NCBI GenBank assembly: GCA_007119345.1
Contig: SKPV01000206.1
Span: forward strand, 1 to 31,050
Length of the DNA stretch: 31,050 bases
Direction of reading: 5' to 3'
Source of the DNA: Halovivax sp.
GTDB taxonomy: Archaea > Halobacteriota > Halobacteria > Halobacteriales > Natrialbaceae
Positions 13,875 to 21,229 of the stretch are shown here, piece after piece (position 1 is the first letter of the stretch; every line of letters starts with the position of its first letter). Under the pieces are notes generated by a model. That model saw only the letters and a list, made by a program, of their open reading frames with translations, was not told where the DNA came from and did no database searches. Made by a program: the position numbers and the translations under genes.

Positions 13875-15011
13875 ATGGCACCGACTCCAGTCGTAGCGCA
13901 GGCGGTTCGAACGCCCCAGGGGAAAGAGGACGGCGTCTTCGCCGACGTCCGCAGCGAGGACCTCTCGATCCCGCTGGTGAACGAGATCCTCGCCGAGACC
14001 GGCCTCTCCGGCGAGGAGGTCGACGACCTGATGTGGGGCTGCGCTCAGCAGCGCGGCGAACAGGACAACAACCTGGCGCGCGTGATCGCGCTCCTTTCGG
14101 ACCTCGGCGAGAACGTGCCGGCGACGACGATCAACCGCTGGTGTGCCTCCTCGATGCAGGCCGTGATCTCGGCGTCGGACGCGATCCGCGCCGGCCAGCG
14201 CGAGTGTATCGTCGCCGGCGGCGTCGAGAGCATGAGCCGCGTCCCGATGCAGGGCGGCGAGCGCGACCTGCACCCCCGGCTCGCCGAGGAGTACGTCGTC
14301 ACCGACCTCATGATGGGGATGACCGCCGAGAAGGTCGCCGAAGAGTACGCGGTCTCCCGCGAGGCCCAGGACGAGTACGCCGCCGAGAGCCAACAGCGCG
14401 CGGCCGCGGCGACCGAGGAGGGCCGTTTCGAGAGTCAGATCGTCCCCATCGAGACCGAAGACGGCACCGTCACCGAAGACGAGGGAATTCGACCGGGCAC
14501 CACGACCGAGAAACTCGCCGAGCTGCCCACCGTCTTCGTCGCCGACGGGACCGTCACGCCCGGTAACGCCTCCCAGATCTCCGACGGCGCGGCCGCCCTG
14601 CTGGTGACCAGCGAGGCGTTTGCCGACGAACACGACCTCGAAATCATGGCCGAGGTCGGCGACAACAACGTCGCCGGCGTCGACCCGACGGTGATGGGGA
14701 TCGGCCCCGTCCCCGCCACGAAGGGGTTGCTCGAGCGCACCGGCCGCGAGATCGACGACTACGACCTCGTCGAACTCAACGAGGCGTTCGCGAGCCAGAC
14801 GGTCTACGCCCGCGACGAACTCGGCATCGACCACGACAGCTTCAACGTCAACGGCGGCGCGATCGCCATCGGCCACCCGCTCGGCGCCTCCGGCGCCCGC
14901 CTCCCGGTGACGCTGATTCACGAGCTCCGGGCCCGCGGCGGCGGTCGCGGGCTCGCGACGCTCTGCGTCGGCTTCGGCCAGGGTGCGGCGATCGACTTCG
15001 TGGTGCGGTAA
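13875..15011 (+). CDS. thiolase family protein (acetyl-CoA C-acyltransferase)
   Basis: A 378-residue thiolase that either cleaves 3-ketoacyl-CoA in beta-oxidation or condenses acetyl-CoA units. Both catalytic cysteines and the base are present: Cys90 in NRWCASSMQA, His334 in IGHPLGASGAR and Cys364 in LCVGFGQG. NEAFA (312-316) is also intact. Length is normal for a degradative thiolase. The start at 13875 is preferred over an ATG 27 nt upstream because that one lies in the likely TATA box. Together with the acyl-CoA synthetase at 23841 it points to fatty-acid or polyhydroxyalkanoate-type metabolism, but the genes are not linked in an operon. Confidence 0.95.
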   Translation: MAPTPVVAQAVRTPQGKEDGVFADVRSEDLSIPLVNEILAETGLSGEEVDDLMWGCAQQRGEQDNNLARVIALLSDLGENVPATTINRWCASSMQAVISASDAIRAGQRECIVAGGVESMSRVPMQGGERDLHPRLAEEYVVTDLMMGMTAEKVAEEYAVSREAQDEYAAESQQRAAAATEEGRFESQIVPIETEDGTVTEDEGIRPGTTTEKLAELPTVFVADGTVTPGNASQISDGAAALLVTSEAFADEHDLEIMAEVGDNNVAGVDPTVMGIGPVPATKGLLERTGREIDDYDLVELNEAFASQTVYARDELGIDHDSFNVNGGAIAIGHPLGASGARLPVTLIHELRARGGGRGLATLCVGFGQGAAIDFVVR

Positions 15012-15127
15012 CGGCGATACGCCGTCACCTTTCGCGGCGCCGGTCGACGCGCCCCGTCGGCTCGTCCCCCACCGCCGAGATGTCGGTTGCATAGGAGTTG
15101 CTGCGAGCGGCGCGTTCCTATGAGGTG

Positions 15128-15137
15128 CTTACTTACC
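15128..15137 (+). promoter_or_regulatory. TATA-like region of the sugar dehydrogenase gene
   Basis: CTTACTTACC lies 33 to 24 nt before the ATG at 15161. Confidence 0.5.
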
Positions 15138-15160
15138 GGTCTTGAGACGAACGGTCGAAC

Positions 15161-16444
15161 ATGGAAGACCGGGCCTCTCGACGGTCGCTGCTGGCGGTCG
15201 TCGGCGCCGGCACCCTCGGGGTAGCGGGGTGTCTCGGGAGCGACGACGCGCCGGACGGAGCGTCCGACGACGAACCGTCCGACGAGGGCGAGGGAGGAGA
15301 CGAGTGGGACGTGGACGGGTCACCCCTCGAGGCGTCCTTCGAGGCGGCCGTCGTCGTGGAAAACCTCGACGTTCCGTGGGACATCGCGTTCGCCCCGGAC
15401 GGAGACGTGTTCCTCACCGAACGACCGGGGCGAATCCGACGGACCACGGCCGCGGAACTGGCCGGCGATACGCCGCTCGACGCGACCGACCTCCCGGAGG
15501 AGCCGATCGAGCTTCCGGACATCGCCCCGGACGGGGAGGGTGGCGCGCTCGGCATCGCCGTCCATCCAGCGTATCCGGAGCCACCGTCGGTCTACGTCTT
15601 CTACACTGCCGAAACGGAGTCGCGAGTCGATCGGGTGGTCCGGTACGACGCGACGGACGTCGGCGAGGTCGAGACGATCGTCGACGACTTGCCGGGTGCG
15701 GTCCACCACAACGGCGGTCGCGTCGCGTTCGGTCCGGACGACCAGCTGTGGATTACGCGAGGAGACGTCAGCGAACCCGAGCTGTCCCAAGATCCCGGTT
15801 CGCTCGTCGGATCGCTCCTCCGGGTCACGCCCGACGGAGAACCGGCGGGAGCCGATGATGCGCCCGAGGACGCCGACCCCATGGTCTACACCTACGGTCA
15901 CCGCAACACGCAGGGAATCGACTGGTTGCCGGACGGGACGCCGATCACCACCGAGCACGGACCGGTGGCCCGCGACGAGGTGGTCCTGCACGACGGCGGG
16001 CGCAATTACGGCTGGCCGATCGCCCGGGGCGGGACGGACGACGAGGAGTACGACGCGTACGACGAGAGTGCAGAGTTCGCCCCGCCACTCGCCTCGTCCG
16101 GGACGATCGACGGCGAAGAGACGTGGGCGCCGTCCGGCGGAACGTGGTACGACGATTCCGCGATTCCCGAACTCCGGAACCGGTTTCTCTTCGCCGGGCT
16201 CCGTTCCCAGCGCCTGCACGTGCTCACCCTGCTCGATCCCGACGAACAGCCCCCAGACGATGCGACGGAGGTCCACGACGAACCGTGGCTCGACGAGCGG
16301 TTCCTCGCGGTTCGACACGAACTCCTCGTCGAAGAGTTCGGCCGGCTTCGACACGTCGCACAGGACCCCGACGGAGCGCTCTATCTCCTCACGTCGAACG
16401 AGGGCGACGCGGACGACGTGATCGTTCGACTCGATCCGACGTAG
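15161..16444 (+). CDS. PQQ-dependent sugar dehydrogenase family Tat lipoprotein
   Basis: A 427-residue exported protein of the soluble glucose dehydrogenase/sorbosone dehydrogenase (Asd) family, a six-bladed propeller that oxidises sugars with PQQ. The N-terminus has the twin-arginine SRRSLL and a lipobox VAGC with Cys24, so it should be Tat-exported and lipid-anchored. An acidic linker covers about 25-52. Family motifs are VPWDIAFAPDGDVFLTERPG (about 71-90), GALGIAVHP, and VHHNGGRVAFGPD with the presumed catalytic His at 182 or 183, then YGHRNTQGIDW. The ending RHVAQDPDGALYLLTSNEG is typical. PQQ synthesis genes are not in the window, and some archaeal members may use other electron acceptors. 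Confidence 0.9.
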   Translation: MEDRASRRSLLAVVGAGTLGVAGCLGSDDAPDGASDDEPSDEGEGGDEWDVDGSPLEASFEAAVVVENLDVPWDIAFAPDGDVFLTERPGRIRRTTAAELAGDTPLDATDLPEEPIELPDIAPDGEGGALGIAVHPAYPEPPSVYVFYTAETESRVDRVVRYDATDVGEVETIVDDLPGAVHHNGGRVAFGPDDQLWITRGDVSEPELSQDPGSLVGSLLRVTPDGEPAGADDAPEDADPMVYTYGHRNTQGIDWLPDGTPITTEHGPVARDEVVLHDGGRNYGWPIARGGTDDEEYDAYDESAEFAPPLASSGTIDGEETWAPSGGTWYDDSAIPELRNRFLFAGLRSQRLHVLTLLDPDEQPPDDATEVHDEPWLDERFLAVRHELLVEEFGRLRHVAQDPDGALYLLTSNEGDADDVIVRLDPT

Positions 16445-16454
16445 GCCGTTGGCT

Positions 16455-16506
16455 CGGTCGATCCCGCGACGATCGGGGACCGGTCGATCCCGCGACGATC
16501 GGGTGC
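16455..16506. repeat. 26-bp tandem duplication between convergent genes
   Basis: Two 26-bp units beginning CGGTCGATCCCGCGACGATC (16455-16480 and 16481-16506) differ only near their ends. They lie between the sugar dehydrogenase and aldo/keto reductase stop codons. Confidence 0.92.
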
Positions 16507-16621
16507 CGACCGTCGAGCGTACCCGCGTGCGGCGACGATCGCCCGGGTACCGCCGCTCCCGAGACGGGTCGACGTGGGACCTACCGCGGCGTCGCGTCCT
16601 CGAGCCGAGTCCGCGCGACCC

Positions 16622-17605
16622 TCACTGGTGCCCGGAAACCGGCACGGGTTCGTACGGGTCTTCGATGTATTCCAGATCCGAATCCGACAGCGAGACATCG
16701 ACGGCCTCGACCGCCTCCTCCAGGTGCTCGACGCTGGAGACGCCGACGATCGGCGCCGTCACCGGATCGCGGTGGAGGTGCCAGGCGATCGAGAGCTGGG
16801 CCATCGTCACGCCCTTCTCGTCGGCCAGCTCCGCGATCCGGCGGTTTATCTTCTCGCCGCCGCCGTCGCGGTAGACGGCGTGGCGGTCCCCGCGCTCGTC
16901 GGCTTCCTCGCTCCCGCGGGCCGTCGCGTCGAACTCGTCGTGGGGTCGGGTCACGTAACCCCTGGCGAGCGGACTCCACGGGATGACGCCGACGCCCTCC
17001 TTCTCGCACAGCGGGAGCATCTCGCGCTCTTCCTCGCGATAGACCGGGTTGTAGTGGTTCTGCATCGAGACGAAGCGCTCGAGGCCGAGCCGGTCGCTCG
17101 TGTGCAGCGCCTCGGCGAACTGGTGGGCCCACATCGACGAGGCCCCGAGGTAACGCACCTGATTTCGTCGAACCGCGTCGTCGAGCGTCCGCAGCGTCTC
17201 CGCGATCGGCGTCTCGTCGTCCCAGCGGTGGATCTGGTAGAGGTCGACCGTCTCGAGCCCCAGCCGGTCGAGCGAGTTCGCCAGCTCCTGCTCGATCGCC
17301 TTGCGCGAGAGCCCCTGTGCGTTCGGATTCTCGTCGTCCATCGAGCCGTAGACCTTGGTCGCGACGACGAGCTCGTCGCGGTCGTGTTCGGCGATCACGT
17401 CGCCGACGAGCGCCTCGCTGTCGCCGTCGCGGTAGACGTTGGCCGTGTCGATGAAGGTGACTCCCAGCTCGATCGCGCGCTCGACGATTTCCCGGCTCTC
17501 GTCCTCGTCGAGCTTCCAGCCCTCGCTTTCGTACCCCAGGTTCATCGTCCCCAGACAGATCCGGCTGACGGACAGGCCCGTCGAGCCCAGCGCGGTGTAC
17601 TCCAT
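16622..17605 (-). CDS. aldo/keto reductase
   Basis: A 327-residue NAD(P)H-dependent oxidoreductase of the aldo/keto reductase superfamily, which reduces aldehydes and ketones. The catalytic tetrad is complete: Asp53 and Tyr58 in FIDTANVY, Lys84 in VATKVYG and His126 in YQIHRWD. The N-terminal GSTGLSVSRICLGTMNLG is the usual family opening. Start is ATG 17605; a TATA-like ATTATG on the minus strand (17635-17630) is spaced for it. It faces the sugar dehydrogenase convergently across a 177-bp gap. Substrate cannot be set from sequence; it is closest to the AKR group of the tas/YajO type. Confidence 0.94.
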   Translation of the reverse strand: MEYTALGSTGLSVSRICLGTMNLGYESEGWKLDEDESREIVERAIELGVTFIDTANVYRDGDSEALVGDVIAEHDRDELVVATKVYGSMDDENPNAQGLSRKAIEQELANSLDRLGLETVDLYQIHRWDDETPIAETLRTLDDAVRRNQVRYLGASSMWAHQFAEALHTSDRLGLERFVSMQNHYNPVYREEEREMLPLCEKEGVGVIPWSPLARGYVTRPHDEFDATARGSEEADERGDRHAVYRDGGGEKINRRIAELADEKGVTMAQLSIAWHLHRDPVTAPIVGVSSVEHLEEAVEAVDVSLSDSDLEYIEDPYEPVPVSGHQ

Positions 17606-17629
17606 ACGGGACCGGGCGACCGCCGGGGG

Positions 17630-17635
17630 CATAAT
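17630..17635 (-). promoter_or_regulatory. TATA-like box of the aldo/keto reductase gene
   Basis: Minus-strand ATTATG lies 30 to 25 nt before the ATG at 17605. Confidence 0.5.
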
Positions 17636-17761
17636 GGTCGACCTTTCGGCACCATCGTCCGGATGCGCCGTCGGCTCCACTCCGACGCGCCGTCGAGCCC
17701 CTCCGATACGCCGTCGGGTTCCCGCCGCGACGAATCCCGAGGCGAGTCCGGAATCCCGCCC

Positions 17762-17819
17762 GACCGGTCGTTTACGCCGGATCGAGCCGGGAGCGGGGCC
17801 CGTCGACCGGTCGTTTACG
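17762..17819 (+). promoter_or_regulatory. duplicated promoter-like element
   Basis: The 15-mer GACCGGTCGTTTACG occurs at 17762-17776 and 17805-17819, a 43-bp period. The second copy places TTTACG 30 to 25 nt before the ATG at 17844, so it is a likely TATA box with its upstream BRE-like bases. The first is a duplicate whose transcript would start about 43 nt earlier. Confidence 0.6.
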
Positions 17820-17843
17820 TCGGTCCGGCCCGAAAGGACCGTC

Positions 17844-18107
17844 ATGAGCGACGCGCTGTTGGTCCTGATCGTCGGCATCCCGGTGTTCGTCCAGGTCCTG
17901 CTCGCCGCCTTCACCTACTACGACGCCACCGACGTCGGCATAGAGTCGCCGCGTCGGTGGACGGCCATCGTCGGACTGATCCCGATCTACGGGATCATCG
18001 TCTACATCCTCAGGCGCAGCGAACTGTCGTACGACCCCGAGAGCGATCCGTACCGGGAGCGAGAGTACGACATCCACCCCTCTCGCCGGGACGACGACGA
18101 CCCCTGA
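17844..18107 (+). CDS. small two-helix membrane protein, hypothetical
   Basis: An 87-residue protein with two transmembrane helices (about residues 4-24 and 39-57) and a charged, Tyr/Asp/Arg-rich C-terminal tail ending RRDDDDP. The linker contains YYDATDVGIESPRRW. The layout, with two helices plus a YDPESDPYREREYD tail, resembles short haloarchaeal membrane proteins of the phospholipase-D-nuclease N-terminal (PLDc_N) type, but that is a weak match. Start is supported by the TATA element 25-30 nt upstream. It is divergent from the aldo/keto reductase. Confidence 0.78.
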   Translation: MSDALLVLIVGIPVFVQVLLAAFTYYDATDVGIESPRRWTAIVGLIPIYGIIVYILRRSELSYDPESDPYREREYDIHPSRRDDDDP

Positions 18108-18461
18108 ACCGAGCGGGATCGGTTCGCGTTCCCGCGCTGGCGTCTCGAGTCGACGTCCCCGGGAGGGTTTCGAGTCGAGTTGACGTCCCCGGGAGGGTGC
18201 CGAGGGGCTGTCTCGGGCCCCCGTTTCCGGGGTGCCGCGGGGCTACCGTCTAGAGAGGCCGGGGCGCTTCCGTCTCGGGTCGCCGTTCCCGGGGTTCCGA
18301 GGCGCCGCGGGACCGCGGCGGCCGGGATACCGTTTCGCTCCCGGTCCGCACGACGGCCGACGAGCGATGCGTCTCGGTCGATCCGTGATGCGGGCGCACC
18401 CCGGCGCACCCACCTCGCCGGGAGCGCAACGCTCAACCCCCGCACCGGTGAATCCGGAGGC
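18108..18461. other. gene-free stretch with tandem repeat
   Basis: No gene is supported in these 354 bp. It starts with the duplication at 18143-18198. Further GC-rich blocks around CCCCGTTTCCGGGG (near 18210-18240) and TTCCCGGGGTTCCG (near 18285-18300) look like more degenerate copies. No convincing TATA box precedes the gene at 18462. Confidence 0.5.
18143..18198. repeat. tandem duplication (26- and 30-bp units)
   Basis: GACGTCCCCGGGAGGGT occurs at the end of both units. They are preceded by CTCGAGT and TCGAGTCGAGTT, so the second unit is four bases longer. Confidence 0.85.
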
Positions 18462-19712
18462 ATGACCGTCGACCAAGGTCGGCTCCGATCGGACGTCGAG
18501 GCCACCGCCGCGTTCGGGGCGATCGACGCCGACGAGGGGCGCGGGCGAACCGTGCTCGCGGGGACCGAGGCGAACCGTCGCGCGCGAGACCGGCTGGTGG
18601 ACCGACTCGAGGACGCCGGCCTCACGGTCGAGGTGGACGCCGTCGGGAACGTACTCGGGACCTGGACGCCCCCGAACGCCGATCCTGACGCGGCGCCCGT
18701 GGTCGCGGGCAGCCACCTGGACTCCGTGCCCGAGGGCGGCATCTTCGACGGGCCGCTGGGCGTCTACGGCGCCCTGGAGGCCGTCCGCGCGCTACAGGAG
18801 CGGGAAATCGATCCCGACCGCCCGATCGGCGTCGTCTCGTTCACCGAGGAGGAGGGCACCCGCTTCGGCGGCGGGATGCTCGGCTCCGCGGTCGCGACGG
18901 GCCGGCGGACGGCCGAAGACGCCCTGGCGCTCGAGGACGACGAGGGTATCACGCTGCGCGAGGCCCTCGAGGACGTCGGCTATCGGGGCGACGACGACAT
19001 CGACGCCAGCACCTGGGATGCGTTTCTCGAACTCCACGTCGAGCAGGACACCCGCCTCGAGGCGGCCGGCGTCCCGACGGGCGTCGTGACGACGATCACC
19101 GGCATCGCTCACGCGAAGACTCGATTCGTCGGCGAGGCGAACCACGCCGGGACGACGGCCATGGACGAGCGCCGGGACGCCCTCGCGGCGGCGAGCGAGT
19201 TCGTCCTCGCGCTCGAGGAGGCGGGCCGGGAGGCCGCCGCAGCCGGGGAGAACACCGCCGTCGCGACCGTCGGGAAGGCGAACGTCACTCCCAACGGGAC
19301 GAACGTCGTCCCCGGCGGGGTCGAACTAGGCGTCGACGTTCGGGACGTCGACCGCGAGCCGATGGAGCGGATCTTCGAGCGGGCGATCGCGGCGCTCGAG
19401 GAGATCGAGGCCGAGCGCGGCGTGGAGACGAGTATGGAACGGGTGCTGGACGTCGATCCGGCGCCGATGAGCGAGCGCTGTCGGGAGGCGCTCCGGGAAG
19501 GGGCGAAGGCGGCGGGCGTCGCGTCGACGGAGCTCCACTCCGGCGCCGCTCACGACGCGATGCGCGTCTCCCGAGTCACGGACGCGGGGATGCTCTTTGC
19601 ACCCTCTCGGGACGGTATCTCTCACAATCCGAAGGAGTGGACCGACTGGGACGATTGTGCCCGAGCGACGCGGGTGCTGGCGGCGGCGCTGGAACGACTG
19701 GCGAGGGAGTGA
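18462..19712 (+). CDS. Zn-dependent hydrolase of the N-carbamoyl-L-amino acid hydrolase/hydantoinase family (M20)
   Basis: A 416-residue amidohydrolase of the M20 carbamoylase type. Family members hydrolyse N-carbamoyl-amino acids, ureidoglycolate, allantoate or beta-ureidopropionate. Metal ligands are in place: His85 and Asp87 (GSHLDSVP), Asp96 (FDGPLG), Glu130/Glu131 (TEEEGTRF), His192 (ELHVEQ) and the C-terminal His in ISHNPKE. The dimerisation lid segment with NHAGTTAMDERRDAL is intact. Length is normal. The start ATG 18462 follows GGAGG too closely for a working Shine-Dalgarno, and no good TATA was found, so the start carries some doubt. No hydantoinase or pyrimidine genes lie nearby, so the substrate is open. 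Confidence 0.92.
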   Translation: MTVDQGRLRSDVEATAAFGAIDADEGRGRTVLAGTEANRRARDRLVDRLEDAGLTVEVDAVGNVLGTWTPPNADPDAAPVVAGSHLDSVPEGGIFDGPLGVYGALEAVRALQEREIDPDRPIGVVSFTEEEGTRFGGGMLGSAVATGRRTAEDALALEDDEGITLREALEDVGYRGDDDIDASTWDAFLELHVEQDTRLEAAGVPTGVVTTITGIAHAKTRFVGEANHAGTTAMDERRDALAAASEFVLALEEAGREAAAAGENTAVATVGKANVTPNGTNVVPGGVELGVDVRDVDREPMERIFERAIAALEEIEAERGVETSMERVLDVDPAPMSERCREALREGAKAAGVASTELHSGAAHDAMRVSRVTDAGMLFAPSRDGISHNPKEWTDWDDCARATRVLAAALERLARE

Positions 19713-19811
19713 ACGGTCGTTTACGCCAGCGTCGGGTTTCGTCCAGTCGAGGCCGGTCGAACGGGAACGTTACGAATCAACGTGTGCTCGAACGATCAGT
19801 AGAGATTGAAC

Positions 19812-20096
19812 CTACCCTCGGGAAGCTGTTGTTTCGTTCTCCGGACCAACCGTCATCGTAGCCCCAAGAACGAGGATGATGACGAAATACAGACCGAGGA
19901 GGATACATAAGATAGAAAGAGCATGTACCCACCGATCGCTCGAGTCGAGCAGTAAGTAAGTTCCGCCGCCTAACAGAACAAATCCGCCCAAAATCCAACC
20001 TACGTGCGGAAATGCATCGCCGATAACTACGAAACAGACTATCGCAACAGGAATGAGCGCGGAGGCAGCCCATCGCTCACGTTTCACACTATTCAT
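19812..20096 (-). CDS. small four-helix membrane protein in AT-rich island
   Basis: A 94-residue protein starting MNSVKRERWAAS. Four hydrophobic segments are seen, at about residues 10-26, 31-50, 58-75 and 65-83 (the last two partly merged), with little charge. Base composition is clearly lower in GC than its neighbours and codons such as aat, ata and tct are frequent, so it looks transferred. On the minus strand AAAATAAC in the 12-base A tract (20137-20120) is spaced about 27 nt before the ATG. It follows the exported protein at 20169 on the same strand by 72 bp. Function unknown; a partner or immunity role is only a guess. Confidence 0.65.
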   Translation of the reverse strand: MNSVKRERWAASALIPVAIVCFVVIGDAFPHVGWILGGFVLLGGGTYLLLDSSDRWVHALSILCILLGLYFVIILVLGATMTVGPENETTASRG

Positions 20097-20125
20097 TGTT
20101 TAATGATTGATAAGGAAAGTGGTTA

Positions 20126-20137
20126 TTTTTTTTTTTT
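20126..20137. other. homopolymer T12 (A12 on the minus strand)
   Basis: An unbroken 12-base T run, striking in a GC-rich genome. On the minus strand it is the A-tract that seems to hold the TATA box of the gene at 20096. Confidence 0.7.
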
Positions 20138-20168
20138 CATTTGCGTTTGAGGGTGTGGACAGAGGAGT

Positions 20169-20876
20169 TTAGGTGTCTATCGGGTCGTTGTGAGAGTACT
20201 CAGTATCCGTGGACCCATCCGCACTTGCATCGAAATCAATCCAGACGTGATTTTCGTTTATACAGCCTTGTACACACATCGCAAACTCCGCGGTTACGAA
20301 CGCGCTATAGTCCATTTCTCCCACACCACCGCTTTCATCTTGTAATTCGTAATCTCTGGCCTCCCATCCATTGGACTGTCCCAAGGTAGTAATATGCGGA
20401 TAGTAGCGGCGCTCAAGATCCACGATATTCTGTCCACCTCTCGTCCAGCTTACATCAAGGTGGTACCTCCACACGGTTCTGCTATATTCGAAAGCGGAGT
20501 ATTGACCCACAATAGAACGCTCTCTCTCGAAATCATAGCCCGAAGCCGGAGAAGAACGTGAGGCGACAGGTTCTTCGACTTTTATAGTCAAGGCTTCCTC
20601 CGCGAGCGTTAATTTTTCTGATGGCGACAGACCGTTTGAGAGTTTTAATAATTCGCTTTGTTCATCACTGACAGCCATTTGGTTCGGATCAATGCCAGCC
20701 TCCTCGTCTTCTCGAGCCGCATCCCGAAATAGTTTTTTCAACTCTTTAAAACCACGATGGTTGTCACCTTCATCACTTTCCTCAATTGCAGAAGTGTTGC
20801 CTACAAGTGCAGCACCGCCGATAGTCATCGCACTTACCCTGTTCAGGACCTTCCGTCGGGTGTGTCGCTCGGACAT
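20169..20876 (-). CDS. Tat-exported protein of unknown function
   Basis: A 235-residue exported protein starting MSERHTRRKVLNRVSAMTIG. Twin-arginine RRKVL, a hydrophobic stretch GGAALVGNTSA and no lipobox indicate Tat export and release. Residues about 35-105 are charged helices. The C-terminal half is a likely beta-rich domain: YSAFEYSRTVWRYHLDVSW, GWEARDYELQDESGGVGEMDY, then AEFAMCVQGCINENHVWIDFD with a CxxxC pair near the end. No catalytic motif is visible. Lower GC and AT-rich codons mark it as transferred. I see no known halocin signature. The TATA-like AAAATATTTT lies about 35 nt upstream. An earlier GTG (20891) is possible but would put WW before the Tat motif. Confidence 0.8.
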   Translation of the reverse strand: MSERHTRRKVLNRVSAMTIGGAALVGNTSAIEESDEGDNHRGFKELKKLFRDAAREDEEAGIDPNQMAVSDEQSELLKLSNGLSPSEKLTLAEEALTIKVEEPVASRSSPASGYDFERERSIVGQYSAFEYSRTVWRYHLDVSWTRGGQNIVDLERRYYPHITTLGQSNGWEARDYELQDESGGVGEMDYSAFVTAEFAMCVQGCINENHVWIDFDASADGSTDTEYSHNDPIDT

Positions 20877-21229
20877 GATCCACCAGCACACATACCACCC
20901 AACACTAAAATATTTTCTATTGATATTTCATACTTAAATTTAATTTTTGAGAGAGGTTCGGAGTGTCATGTCCAGATGTCGCCCAGACAGTATAAGCTAT
21001 AAGAATTGAAATTAACCAACATCCATTTCTGCTTTGGATGTTAAAATTCAGTAACCTGTCCGAGGGTCGCAAACTCGCCCCGATGTGAAACCTTGTCATT
21101 ATGAATCGGGAGCTACGGGCCGAAATGTGACTTTGAGGATGTTTTCGCAGGTAAATGATTGTTTTATTATTTGGTGGCGGGTAGAATGGCCAGTTTGAGT
21201 GGAAAACGACACCGTTTCGAAACAGATTC
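20877..21229. other. AT-rich gene-free flank of the island
   Basis: No gene is supported. It includes the TATA-like AAAATATTTT for the gene at 20169, an inverted repeat AACATCCA-N9-TGGATGTT (21018-21042), and an AT-rich patch near 21150. Only short open frames of shadow type are found. I see no transposase or terminal repeats of an IS. Confidence 0.5.
21018..21042. repeat. inverted repeat in AT-rich flank
   Basis: AACATCCA and TGGATGTT are separated by nine bases. Possible terminator stem or regulator site; no nearby gene end fits it clearly. Confidence 0.5.

Noticed and set aside
13898..13914. GGTTCGAACGCC resembling a tRNA T-arm
   Set aside because: It lies inside the thiolase coding region and has no other tRNA arms around it. 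I found no tRNA or rRNA gene in the window.
12396..15011. A single 871-codon open frame running into the thiolase
   Set aside because: Only the part from 13875 matches a thiolase. The upstream part is antisense to the DUF5806-type gene or made of Ser/Arg repeats from the intergenic array.
16574..18253. 559-codon plus-strand open frame over the aldo/keto reductase
   Set aside because: Antisense shadow of a clear aldo/keto reductase gene, then runs through unrelated intergenic DNA.
20126..20137. T12 run as a terminator
   Set aside because: Both neighbouring genes are on the minus strand, where the run is A-rich; an archaeal terminator would need U-rich RNA.
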